Shown here: positions 1 through 6,889 of the stretch, one piece after another
Numbering within the stretch: position 1 is the stretch's first letter
How the letters are laid out: every line of letters begins with the position of its first letter
Assembly (NCBI GenBank): GCA_017454855.1
Contig: JAFTCE010000149.1
Location: 1 to 39,577, forward strand
DNA from: Desulfovibrio sp.
GTDB lineage: Bacteria; Desulfobacterota; Desulfovibrionia; Desulfovibrionales; Desulfovibrionaceae
Direction: 5' to 3'
Length of the DNA stretch: 39,577 nucleotides
Notes under the pieces: model-generated
The model's input: only the letters and a program-made list of their open reading frames with translations
What the model was told of the DNA's origin: nothing
The model's database searches: none
Position numbers and translations under genes: made by a program

Positions 1-327
1 AATCTCTGGGGTGTTCTCTGGGGAACTCTTGTGTACGCCCTTGGGGGAATTCTTGGGCAGGGAAAGCGGCATGACGCCCAACTCCTGCAAGGAAAATCCA
101 CCGTCCACGCGCATATCAGGACTGACGCGCCCCATAGCGCGAAGAAAAAGCTCGCGCTCTTCTCTGCTGACCTCAGCTCCGCTGTCCTCTTGGCCCATGC
201 TGCGCCGCTCACGACGGGAACGTTTGACAACTTTTGGCTGCAAGGTTCGGCTCTTCTTCCGATCTGGAAATTGCTCGGCCTTCAACGCACGAAAAGGATT
301 GTCACCAAATGCTTCGTCATCGGACAT
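1..327 (-). CDS. Probable Smr-domain protein, N-terminal part only (runs off the left edge)
   Basis: An uninterrupted minus-strand frame of 109 codons starts with ATG at 327 and is still open at base 1. The start has a GAGG ribosome site about eight bases upstream and lies just after the secG terminator. The visible protein is charged and Arg/Lys/Glu-rich (begins MSDDEAFGDNPFRAL). Around residues 55-66 it carries REERELFLRAMGRV, which resembles the short leader helix found before the Smr domain in Smr/MutS-related proteins (typically 'LF..AM..V'). The Smr nuclease domain itself would lie outside the window, so the family call rests only on this leader and is tentative. Residues 85-109 are Ser/Pro/Lys-rich and look like a linker. 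Confidence 0.5.
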   Translation of the reverse strand, partial: MSDDEAFGDNPFRALKAEQFPDRKKSRTLQPKVVKRSRRERRSMGQEDSGAEVSREERELFLRAMGRVSPDMRVDGGFSLQELGVMPLSLPKNSPKGVHKSSPENTPEI

Positions 328-342
328 ACCACGTCCTCTGTT

Positions 343-371
343 GAAAAAAAAAGCCGCAGCAGAGCTGCGGC
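343..371 (-). terminator. Rho-independent terminator after secG
   Basis: Read on the minus strand, a perfect 7-bp stem (GCCGCAG / CTGCGGC, loop of five bases) is followed directly by about ten T residues. It sits 23 bases past the secG stop and 16 bases before the next minus-strand start. It therefore ends the rimI-tpiA-secG transcript and separates the downstream Smr-like gene. Confidence 0.9.
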
Positions 372-393
372 AACTACTATGGTCAATGACTTA

Positions 394-918
394 CTAGTTC
401 TTTTCGCCAGGTGTACGCGCAGCGGGCTTGGCTGGTTCTGCTGCTGGCTTGATTGGTTCCGCAGCGGGCTTGGCCGGAGTTACGGCTGGGGTAGCTGGGG
501 CCACTTCAGGCGACATCGCATCGGGCTTGGCCGATGCCTCATTGCCCGCTTGCCCAGGAGATTTTTCCGACTGTGAAGGCGCTGAAGCTCCAGTCTGTTC
601 AGGGGCAGCCTCCGGTTTTGCAGGAGAGGCGGCTCCGGATGCTGGCGCGGGTTCCTCAATTTTCACGTCAAGAATAGTAGATTCCTGTTTGGGGCGCGGA
701 CTTGTTACAAATGTGTAACTCAAGGATGTGGCAACAAAGATAACGGCCATGAAAGCCGTCAGCTTGGCCAGCATGCCACCGGCTCCGCTACTGCCGAAAA
801 CAGAGCTGTTCCCACCGCCGAAGATGACGCCCATACCTTCCTTGCCTGCCTGCAGCAGTACCAGGATCACGAGCATCACGCATACAATGATATGCAAAGT
901 GAGAATGAGTGTCTGCAC
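394..918 (-). CDS. secG: SecG, preprotein translocase subunit with an extended C-terminal tail
   Basis: Small membrane subunit of the SecYEG channel, which assists SecA-driven protein export. The 174-residue product shows the SecG pattern: a first membrane helix at about residues 3-22, the cytoplasmic segment LLQAGKEGMGVIFGGG with SSVFGSSGAGG, then a second helix at about 50-68. Start is GTG at 918, supported by AGGAGG a few bases upstream. The E. coli protein is about 110 residues. Here residues 75-174 form an added Ala/Pro/Lys/Glu-rich tail with repeated PAKPAAEP-like units, probably disordered. The gene is last in a rimI-tpiA-secG run and is followed by a terminator; tpiA-secG adjacency is common in bacteria. 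Confidence 0.95.
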   Translation of the reverse strand: MQTLILTLHIIVCVMLVILVLLQAGKEGMGVIFGGGNSSVFGSSGAGGMLAKLTAFMAVIFVATSLSYTFVTSPRPKQESTILDVKIEEPAPASGAASPAKPEAAPEQTGASAPSQSEKSPGQAGNEASAKPDAMSPEVAPATPAVTPAKPAAEPIKPAAEPAKPAARTPGEKN

Positions 919-967
919 AAATTCCTCCTCACCAGTGAACCGCCCGTAATAACGAGGCAGACAGCTT

Positions 968-1723
968 TTAGACGCCGACTATTTGCAAAAAGCTCTGCGC
1001 GTCCAAGGATGCCCCTCCTACCAGAAGGCCATCCACATTGTCAAGGGCCAGAATACCGGCGGCATTAGCGGGCTTAACGCTGCCCCCGTACAAGATGGGA
1101 AGGCGCTCTGCTGCGTTGCCGAGGACGCCTTGCAAGAGCGTACGCACCACGGCATGCGCCTCCAGCACTTCGGCATGTCCTGCCACCTTGCCCGTGCCAA
1201 TGGCCCACACGGGTTCATAGGCCACGGCAAATCGGCCATCAAGAGATTGTCCTTCGGGCATGGCTTCAAAGACACTGTGGATTTGCCGTTCCAGCACGGC
1301 GGACAGGTTTCCGGCTTCGCGCTCTTCCAGCTTTTCTCCGATGCACAGCATGACGTTTAGCCCCTTTTCCAGGGCAAAGATCGTCTTGCGGGCCACCAGG
1401 GCATCATCTTCGCCCAAAATATGCCGACGTTCGGAATGTCCGGTAAGCGCCCATGTGGCGCCGCAATCAAGCAGCATGGCCGGAGATATCTCACCGGTAA
1501 AGGCCCCCTCATCGGCAGGATAGCAATCCTGCCCCCCACAAGCCAGGGCCGGATTTTGAGCAAAAGCCTGGGCAACCACGTCAAGACACGTAAAAGGTGC
1601 AAAAACAAGGACACACCTTTCTGCCGGGACAGTGCGCAGGCCAGCAGCCAGGCTTGCGGCGCTTTGGGCAGCCTGGGCACGGGTTTTATACATCTTCCAG
1701 TTGGCAGCAATAATTTTTTGCAT
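968..1723 (-). CDS. tpiA: Triosephosphate isomerase
   Basis: Interconverts dihydroxyacetone phosphate and glyceraldehyde-3-phosphate in glycolysis/gluconeogenesis; cytoplasmic. The product is 251 residues, the usual length. Visible TIM features are the N-terminal AANWKMYK with the catalytic Lys, GHSERR with the catalytic His near residue 95, AYEPVWAIGTGK with the catalytic Glu and start of the mobile loop near residue 165, and the phosphate-binding YGGSVKP and GLLVGGASL near the end. I place the start at ATG 1723 (MQKIIAANWK), preceded by GAGG, rather than at an in-frame codon nine residues upstream that would overlap rimI. It lies 14 bases after the rimI stop and 49 bases before the secG start, in one apparent operon. 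Confidence 0.97.
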   Translation of the reverse strand: MQKIIAANWKMYKTRAQAAQSAASLAAGLRTVPAERCVLVFAPFTCLDVVAQAFAQNPALACGGQDCYPADEGAFTGEISPAMLLDCGATWALTGHSERRHILGEDDALVARKTIFALEKGLNVMLCIGEKLEEREAGNLSAVLERQIHSVFEAMPEGQSLDGRFAVAYEPVWAIGTGKVAGHAEVLEAHAVVRTLLQGVLGNAAERLPILYGGSVKPANAAGILALDNVDGLLVGGASLDAQSFLQIVGV

Positions 1724-1737
1724 GACATCCTCGCAGG

Positions 1738-2196
1738 TCACAGAGAACAAATGTAGATCAGGGCGTCTTCGCCAGTATCAACATAATACTTGCGGCGTTT
1801 GCCCGCACATGTGAAGCCGCAAGCATCATAGAGCGCAATGGCTGGCGCATTTCCTTCACGAACTTCAAGGGAAATTTTATTCATACCCATTTTTCGCGCA
1901 AGACGCAAGACCAGGCGCAGGAGGCGGCGGCCCAAACCCTTTCGGCGCATATCAGGGACAATGGCAATATTGAGTATTTCCACTTCGTCGCGAGTGTGGT
2001 AGACAGAAACATAGCCCGCAAGCCCTGTACGCCCCCAGAGTCCGAAGGCGGCGAAAGCCTCGTGCGTAAAGGCTGCTCGACATTGCGCTTCCGACCAGGG
2101 CAGGGAAAAACATTGCTGCTCCAGAGCCTGCATGGCGTCTGCATGGCACGATTCAAGCCGTATCAGGCGCAGATCTCGCTCGTTGGAAGTATTCAT
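1738..2196 (-). CDS. rimI: RimI-type ribosomal protein N-terminal acetyltransferase
   Basis: GNAT-fold enzyme expected to transfer an acetyl group from acetyl-CoA to a protein N-terminus (ribosomal protein S18 in E. coli). The 152-residue product has the RimI-like N-terminus with CFSLPWSEAQ, the core strand VEILNIAIVPDMRRKGLGRRLL containing the acetyl-CoA pyrophosphate loop (RRKGLG), and the C-terminal LEVREGNAPAIALYDACGF with the conserved Asn and Tyr. The ATG at 2196 shares the CATG at 2194-2197 with the divergent Nudix-like gene and has only a weak Shine-Dalgarno sequence. A possible minus-strand promoter (TTGCAT, 16 bases, TAAAGT) would leave almost no leader. The gene opens the rimI-tpiA-secG run. 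Confidence 0.9.
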   Translation of the reverse strand: MNTSNERDLRLIRLESCHADAMQALEQQCFSLPWSEAQCRAAFTHEAFAAFGLWGRTGLAGYVSVYHTRDEVEILNIAIVPDMRRKGLGRRLLRLVLRLARKMGMNKISLEVREGNAPAIALYDACGFTCAGKRRKYYVDTGEDALIYICSL

Positions 2197-2752
2197 GCAA
2201 CAGAGACTTTATTCCGATTCTGCCGCCATGCAAAATCTGTTAGAAGTTGTGGATGCCAGTAACAAAACGCTGTGCCTTATGCCTGTCCTCAGTGTACAAG
2301 AGCAGCATCTGCCCTGCAAGGCCGTCGGCCTTCTGCTTCGTGACCGGTCGGGCCGATTCCTGCTCACACATCGCCAGGAAGTCGGTTGGGATGTTTCCTC
2401 ATTTGACCTGCTGCGTGCCGGTCATTCCCATGAGCAGACGGCCAGTGAACTCCTGCATGGAGATTGGGGGCAGGAGGGATGCGTACATGCCCTAGGACTC
2501 GTCTCCCCTGACCCTGGCGGTTCGCCTACCTTTACTTACCTCTACGAAGCTCGCATTCCGACCACGCTGGCCCACAACGCTGCCCGCGACGCCGCCAGCC
2601 ATCTCCTCGTCGACTACGATGAGCTGCACGGTCTGACGGCAAATTTTGCCTCAATCTTCTCGCCTCTCCTGTGCAAGGCTGTGCAGGCCGGACTTGTCCG
2701 CCCGCGTTGCAGGACTATGGCAGCATCTTCAACTGCGGTAACGTCTGGATGA
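2195..2752 (+). CDS. Nudix-fold protein with a degenerate Nudix box
   Basis: 185 residues if started at ATG 2195, which has GGAAG upstream; an alternative ATG is at 2228. The region VGLLLRDRSGRFLLTHRQEVGWDVSSFDLLRAGH resembles the beta-strand framework of isopentenyl-diphosphate-isomerase-like Nudix proteins (HR...WD.S.AGH). The following Nudix-box position reads SHEQTASELLHGDWGQEG. It keeps one Glu in the SEL segment, but the REUxEE metal-binding core is replaced by SELLHGDWG. Classical Nudix hydrolysis is therefore doubtful, and the protein may bind rather than cleave its ligand. It diverges from rimI with overlapping start codons and converges on the ArgA-like gene 28 bases away. The fold call is moderate; the substrate is unknown. 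Confidence 0.6.
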   Translation: MQQRLYSDSAAMQNLLEVVDASNKTLCLMPVLSVQEQHLPCKAVGLLLRDRSGRFLLTHRQEVGWDVSSFDLLRAGHSHEQTASELLHGDWGQEGCVHALGLVSPDPGGSPTFTYLYEARIPTTLAHNAARDAASHLLVDYDELHGLTANFASIFSPLLCKAVQAGLVRPRCRTMAASSTAVTSG

Positions 2753-2780
2753 GCGTCCCTTCCCTTGTCCAATCAAACCG

Positions 2781-3329
2781 TCAGAGTATACGAATCATGC
2801 CAATTTCATCACAGCAGTAAAATTTGGGACATTTGCTGCATTCCACCCAGACGCTCGGCGGCATATCATCGCGTTTGAATTCCTTGAATCCGCAGCGAGT
2901 AAAAAACGGGGCCGCCAAGGTAAACACAAAGACCCTGGGCAATCCTAATTTTTTGCACCGGTCTACCAAGGATTCTACCAAACGGCGTCCAAAGCCCTGG
3001 CTGCGGCAGGCCGTATGCACAGCCACAGATCGGATTTCCGCCAAATCCTCCCAAAGTACATGCACAGCGCCACAAGCCACAACGACATCGCGACCATTGT
3101 CAGCGGCAGGGGCCGTGGCAACCATGTAATCTTGAATATGCTGATACAAATACTGCGGACCGCGTGCCAACATGACATTAGCCGAAGCATACTGATTAAT
3201 GAGTGCAGACATGCCATGCACATCACGTACCGTGGCAGGCCGGATGTCCAAGGCGGCAAGCTCCTTCACATGCACATCGGGAACAATGGATTGCTTTCGG
3301 TCACCAAAACGTGGAATATCAATGGGCAT
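2781..3329 (-). CDS. argA: Short ArgA-type N-acetylglutamate synthase (GNAT)
   Basis: Predicted to acetylate L-glutamate with acetyl-CoA, the first step of arginine synthesis. The 182-residue protein has only the acetyltransferase domain and lacks the amino-acid-kinase domain of classical ArgA. Supporting features are IRPATVRDVHGMSALINQYA near the N-terminus, the acetyl-CoA loop RSQGFGRRLV, and the C-terminal FFTRCGFKEF followed by MPPSVWVECSKCPKFYCCDE, a Cys-rich ending typical of short NAGS proteins. The ATG at 3329 is preceded by AAGAGG. About 30 residues come before the GNAT core, so a later start cannot be excluded. A single-domain enzyme should lack the classical kinase-domain arginine feedback site. 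Confidence 0.8.
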   Translation of the reverse strand: MPIDIPRFGDRKQSIVPDVHVKELAALDIRPATVRDVHGMSALINQYASANVMLARGPQYLYQHIQDYMVATAPAADNGRDVVVACGAVHVLWEDLAEIRSVAVHTACRSQGFGRRLVESLVDRCKKLGLPRVFVFTLAAPFFTRCGFKEFKRDDMPPSVWVECSKCPKFYCCDEIGMIRIL

Positions 3330-3455
3330 AACATATACCTCTTCTTCTCAAATGCAGCAGTGGGGAAAAAGACGCTCGCCTACCAAGACGTCCCCCCCCA
3401 AACATTGTGCAACAGAAGGACAAAGTCCTGTTCGGTGTTGGAATTGGTGTCGGAA

Positions 3456-3490
3456 AGAAAAAAGGGGCGAAGGTTTTGACCTTCACCCCC
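3456..3490 (-). terminator. Rho-independent terminator for tRNA-Glu
   Basis: On the minus strand a stem of about ten pairs (GGGG.GAAGG against CCTTC.CCCC, one mismatch, six-base loop TCAAAA) is followed by six T residues. It lies about 60 bases past the tRNA 3' end and upstream of the ArgA-like gene, so it should close the tRNA transcript. Confidence 0.8.
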
Positions 3491-3549
3491 CAGAGGAGAG
3501 CGATTTACACCTGAAGTTACACCTGGGGCAAATGCGTCCCCCAAAAAAG

Positions 3550-3625
3550 TGGCGTCACCAACGGGATTTGAACCCGTCTTAGCGGCTTGAGAGGCCGCCG
3601 TCCTAACCGGATAGACGATGGTGAC
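3550..3625 (-). tRNA. tRNA-Glu (anticodon CTC)
   Basis: 76 bases on the minus strand, with a 7-bp acceptor stem (GTCACCA / TGGTGAC), D-arm, an anticodon arm GCGGC-CTCTCAA-GCCGC with CTC at positions 34-36, and a T-arm with loop TTCAAAT. The discriminator base G and the CCA end are encoded at 3550-3553. The CTC anticodon reads GAG. The gene stands alone with its own promoter upstream and its own terminator downstream. Confidence 0.96.
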
Positions 3626-3634
3626 AACGGAATG

Positions 3635-3663
3635 TCCATACACAAAAATTGAAGCTGTGTCAA
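3635..3663 (-). promoter_or_regulatory. Sigma70-type promoter of tRNA-Glu
   Basis: Minus strand: perfect -35 TTGACA (3658-3663), a 17-base spacer, then -10 TATGGA (3635-3640). Transcription would begin around 3628, a few bases before the mature tRNA 5' end at 3625, the normal geometry for a strong tRNA promoter. Confidence 0.8.
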
Positions 3664-3867
3664 AATGTATTTTTCATGTGCGGCAATAAATCGCCAAAGA
3701 ATATCTGTGCGCCACATCTTGGTGTTTCCTTGCGGCAAGAGAGCTGTTCCCCCAAAAAAAGTAGAATACCTATAATATTTTCTATAAACTATCCAAGAAT
3801 ATCTTTTCGGGCAGAAAAACCACAGGCTCAAAACGATAACATATGGATTTTATAGATTCATTCACCT

Positions 3868-3883
3868 TGGCATAGCCTTTGAT
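3868..3883 (+). promoter_or_regulatory. Possible sigma54 promoter of rtcB
   Basis: TGGCAT-N5-TTGAT with the GG and the downstream G in exact -24/-12 register; only the -12 C is replaced by A. The predicted start near 3894 leaves a leader of about 18 bases containing the AAGGAG ribosome site of rtcB. E. coli rtcBA is driven by sigma54 with the activator RtcR, so the type is plausible; no rtcR is visible in this window. Confidence 0.5.
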
Positions 3884-3911
3884 AGTATGCGTACCAAACG
3901 AAGGAGTCTCT

Positions 3912-5393
3912 ATGATCAAGGGCGCAGAAATTCGCGAGGCAGGCATACCTGCCATGCAGGAAATCATCGTCAAAGTCATGAAAGCAGCCAATATCGCCGA
4001 AAGAGACGGCTATGCCAAGCCCGATATCCTGGCTTTTGTCCACTGTCTTACGCATGAGAAAAATTTCCCGGAAGGCTCGGAGGATTTGCAACACAGGTTC
4101 GCAGAAGTATCTGACTGGCTAGAGAGCCAACCTGCCTTTCAGCGCGACTTCTTGGCCAGGCAGGCTCCTGCCCCCTGGAAGCAATGGGGCAACACTGAAG
4201 ATTTGGCTGTGGAACAGATGCAGAACGCAAGCGAACTCCCTATTGCGGTTGGCGGCGCGCTCTTGCCTGATGCCCACACCGGATACGGACTGCCCATTGG
4301 CGGCGTTTTGGCAGTGCGCAATGCCGTCATACCCTATGCCGTTGGCATGGACATCGCCTGTCGCATGCGCATGACAGTCCTTGATGTTCCTTATGAGGAT
4401 TTTGAAAAAGAACAAGATGTCTTCGTTGAGGCCCTGGAAACCGAAACCCGTTTCGGCGTCGGGGCACAATTTGAACTCTGGCATCTGCGTCAACATCCTG
4501 TCATGGAGGAAGACTGGTCCGTAAGCCCTGTTACCGAAAAACAAAAAGGCAAGGCAGCGTTACAGCTGGGCACAAGTGGCTGTGGCAACCATTTCGTGGA
4601 ATTCGGCGAGCTGCATCTTTCGGAAGATGCCGTTGAACCTGGGTTTACGCTTCCTGCTGGGAGGTATCTGGCTCTTCTTTCCCATTCGGGCAGCAGGGGA
4701 ACAGGTGAGGCCGTAGCCACGCATTACAGCAAACTGGCCATGTCCATGCATCCCAACCTTCCAGACAAACTCAAGCATCTGGCTTGGCTTGCCCTCAATG
4801 CAGAACCAGGCCAGGAATACTGGGCAGCCATGCAACTCATGGGCAGATACGCGTCGGCCAATCATGAGCTTATTCATACGCATGTCCTGAAACATCTCGG
4901 AGTAAAATCCCTCGCCATGGCGGAAAATCATCATAACTTCGCATGGAGGGAATATGTGGACGGCGAAGAGCTGATTATCCACCGCAAGGGAGCAACGCCA
5001 GCCCACACAGGAAGAATTGGACTCATACCGGGATCCATGGCCACACCAGGATTCCTTGTCAGCGGGAAGGGCAATCCTGCCGCCTACAATTCATGCTCTC
5101 ACGGAGCAGGAAGGGCAATGAGCCGCCGTGCGGCCTATCAAAAGTTGTCAGAAAAACAACTAACGGATTTCCTGCACGAGCGTCACGTCAAACTGATTTC
5201 CGGTTCTCTGGATGAATCGCCTATGGCCTACAAGGATATTGAAAGCGTCATGGACTGCCAGCTTGATCTGGTGAATATTCTTGCCCGCTTTGACCCGAGG
5301 CTTGTAAAAATGGCGCCTGATCATGATGCCAAGCCTTTTTGGATGAAAAAAAAGAAAACCATGCCCAAGGAAGAGGAAGAAATTCAGGCATGA
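3912..5393 (+). CDS. rtcB: RtcB-family RNA ligase
   Basis: GTP/Mn-dependent ligase family that joins RNA 2',3'-cyclic phosphate (or 3'-phosphate) ends to 5'-OH ends in tRNA or rRNA repair. The 493-residue protein shows the family landmarks in order: LPDAHTGYGLPIGG, VGMDIACRM with the metal Asp and Cys, LGTSGCGNHFVEFG, HSGSRGTG, ENHHNFAWRE, RKGATPAHTG, and NSCSHGAGRAMSRR, which holds the His that is guanylylated in characterised RtcB. About 95 residues precede the first motif, and DIACRM differs from the common DIGCGM, so it is a divergent RtcB subgroup. The start at 3912 is fixed by AAGGAG five bases upstream; an in-frame codon at 3879 would lie inside the sigma54 element. No archease or rtcA gene is adjacent. 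Confidence 0.92.
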   Translation: MIKGAEIREAGIPAMQEIIVKVMKAANIAERDGYAKPDILAFVHCLTHEKNFPEGSEDLQHRFAEVSDWLESQPAFQRDFLARQAPAPWKQWGNTEDLAVEQMQNASELPIAVGGALLPDAHTGYGLPIGGVLAVRNAVIPYAVGMDIACRMRMTVLDVPYEDFEKEQDVFVEALETETRFGVGAQFELWHLRQHPVMEEDWSVSPVTEKQKGKAALQLGTSGCGNHFVEFGELHLSEDAVEPGFTLPAGRYLALLSHSGSRGTGEAVATHYSKLAMSMHPNLPDKLKHLAWLALNAEPGQEYWAAMQLMGRYASANHELIHTHVLKHLGVKSLAMAENHHNFAWREYVDGEELIIHRKGATPAHTGRIGLIPGSMATPGFLVSGKGNPAAYNSCSHGAGRAMSRRAAYQKLSEKQLTDFLHERHVKLISGSLDESPMAYKDIESVMDCQLDLVNILARFDPRLVKMAPDHDAKPFWMKKKKTMPKEEEEIQA

Positions 5394-5396
5394 TGC

Positions 5397-5470
5397 GGGA
5401 GGATCAACGGCTCCTATCCGCCACTGACGAACGCGGTCGGCGGATGGAGTCGACTGCGGAGTGAAACAGA
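5397..5470 (+). repeat. Dispersed structured repeat, copy A
   Basis: Begins four bases after the rtcB stop. It shares ordered blocks with copies B (16185-16271) and C (31673-31752): GGGAGG, ACGGCTCCTATCCGCC, GGTCGGCGGATGGAG, CGACTG and a terminal GTGAAAC. ATCCGCC pairs with GGCGGAT across a loop of about 15 bases. This is the most diverged of the three copies. Confidence 0.75.
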
Positions 5471-5487
5471 TATTCTCAACCTGTTTC
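5463..5487. repeat. Inverted repeat at the end of repeat copy A
   Basis: GAAACAG and CTGTTTC form a perfect 7-bp inverted repeat around an 11-base spacer. The left arm is the terminal GAAAC of repeat copy A. There is no T-run, so it is not a standard terminator; it may be an operator or part of the repeat structure. Confidence 0.5.
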
Positions 5488-5840
5488 ATCCCTGCCAGAC
5501 CAGATTTTCGTCTCGCGTAACTGCTTTGCCGCAAAGGCAGACAACAAGCCTGCGTGCAACGGCAAGAAATACCCTGTCTCTTGCCAATCTGCACACCCCT
5601 CTGCAACCTGTCAAAATTTTCCCGCACAAGAGGCGAATGCCCCTTACGCTCCTGCGGATGGCGTCGCGCAGCTGCGTGGGCAAAGACGCTTTTCCTGTGT
5701 CTCTGCCTCATGCCTTCCCGCTTGTTGCGGGCATCCCTGCTTGCGTTCAGGCGTCAAAAAGCGAACCCTTTTCGCGGAAAATTTTTCCTTTCCCAGGAAT
5801 ATATATCATTAACATATTGAAAATACATAATATTCTTATA
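5471..5840. other. Gene-free stretch between rtcB and flagellin
   Basis: I see no credible gene here. Open frames on both strands lack ribosome sites and recognisable composition. Small hairpins occur, for example CCCGC-TTGTT-GCGGG near 5717-5731. The last 80 bases become strongly AT-rich ahead of the flagellin promoter. A region this long upstream of a sigma54 promoter could hold enhancer-binding sites for an activator, but none is recognisable by eye. Confidence 0.4.
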
Positions 5841-5857
5841 TTGGCATGTATTCTGCA
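5841..5857 (+). promoter_or_regulatory. Sigma54 promoter of the flagellin gene
   Basis: TTGGCAT-N5-CTGCA with GG and GC exactly 12 bases apart, as required for -24/-12 recognition. The predicted start near 5868 gives a leader of about 30 bases containing AGGAGG. Sigma54 control of flagellin genes is known in several flagellated bacteria. Confidence 0.8.
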
Positions 5858-5899
5858 ATTTCAGGGGCACAGCTTAGAAAACATACTAGGAGGTTCCCC

Positions 5900-6793
5900 A
5901 TGTCTTTGGTCGTTAATCACAATATGATGGCTGCTAATGTTGCTAACAACCTGAACGCACATTATTCCAGACTTGCCACGTCTACCCAGCGCCTGTCCAC
6001 GGGCATGCGCATCAACAGCGCGGCCGACGACGCCGCAGGACTGGCCATTCGCGAACTGCAACGTGCGGACATCGCCGCCCTGCAGCAGGGCGCTCGCAAT
6101 GCCAACGACGCCATTTCCCTCATCCAAACGGCTGACGGTGCCTTGGGCATCATCGACGAAAAGCTGGTTCGCATGAAGGAACTGGCCGAACAGGCGGCCA
6201 CAGGTACATATGATTCCACCCAGCGCCTGATGATTGAATCCGAATATCAGGCCATGGCTTCAGAAATCACCCGAATTGCCAATGCCACGGATTTCAACGG
6301 CATCCATCTGCTCAACGGAAACTTGTCCAGCAGCGTGCATTCCGGCAGTAAGCTGACCCAAACTGGCAAGCTCAAGGTGCATTTTGGCTCAGGCAACGAT
6401 TCCGCAGAAGACTACTACTACATCCAGATCGGCACCAGCACGGCATCGGCCCTGGGCGTCGGAAATCAGACAGAGGTCGGCAGAGACGGCTATACAATTT
6501 CCACACAGGAGGCGGCGCAAAGGGCTCTCGTGGCCTTGACAGAGGCTGTTGTCTCCAAGGATAAGATTCGCGCAAGCCTTGGCGCCCTGCAAAATCGTCT
6601 GGAAAACACCATCACCAACCTGACAACACAGGCTGAAAACCTTCAGGCCGCAGAATCACGAATTTCAGATGTGGATGTGGCAACGGAAATGACCCAGTTT
6701 GTTCGCAATCAAATTCTCACGCAATCGGCTGTGGCTATGCTGTCGCAGGCCAACAGTATGCCACAGATGGCGATGCAGCTCATTGGCGGATAG
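5900..6793 (+). CDS. fliC: Flagellin
   Basis: Structural subunit of the flagellar filament, exported by the flagellar type III system. The 297-residue product has a conserved N-terminal domain (SLVVNHNMMAANVANNL, QRLSTGMRINSAADDAAGLAI, NDAISLIQTADGAL) and C-terminal domain (SLGALQNRLENTI, AESRISDVDVATEM, QILTQSAVAMLSQAN) flanking a short variable centre at about residues 135-200. No signal peptide is present, as expected. The start at 5900 has AGGAGG six bases upstream. The gene is alone, without other flagellar genes nearby, and has its own sigma54 promoter. It converges on rnc with a strong hairpin between them. Which of several possible flagellin paralogs it is cannot be told from this window. 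Confidence 0.96.
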   Translation: MSLVVNHNMMAANVANNLNAHYSRLATSTQRLSTGMRINSAADDAAGLAIRELQRADIAALQQGARNANDAISLIQTADGALGIIDEKLVRMKELAEQAATGTYDSTQRLMIESEYQAMASEITRIANATDFNGIHLLNGNLSSSVHSGSKLTQTGKLKVHFGSGNDSAEDYYYIQIGTSTASALGVGNQTEVGRDGYTISTQEAAQRALVALTEAVVSKDKIRASLGALQNRLENTITNLTTQAENLQAAESRISDVDVATEMTQFVRNQILTQSAVAMLSQANSMPQMAMQLIGG

Positions 6794-6831
6794 TTCGCCA
6801 TGCACTAAGCTGTGATAGACCAGAGACGGGA

Positions 6832-6854
6832 GGTCCGGGGGCTTGCCCCGGACC
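6832..6854. terminator. Strong hairpin between convergent flagellin and rnc genes
   Basis: A perfect 9-bp GC-rich stem (GGTCCGGGG / CCCCGGACC, loop GCTTG) lies 38 bases after the flagellin stop and 35 bases after the end of rnc on the other strand. Neither side has a T-run, so it is a probable bidirectional transcript-end or 3'-stabilising structure rather than a textbook terminator. Confidence 0.55.
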
Positions 6855-6889
6855 GCACGCCTCAAAGCACAGCAAGCTTGCCGAGAGTA

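Noticed and set aside
5160-5711. 183-residue minus-strand frame spanning the rtcB end and downstream gap
   Set aside because: Crosses repeat copy A, has no ribosome site and reads as a shadow of rtcB in its second half.
5526-5927. 133-residue plus-strand frame before flagellin
   Set aside because: Runs through the sigma54 promoter and into the flagellin start in another frame; no ribosome site.
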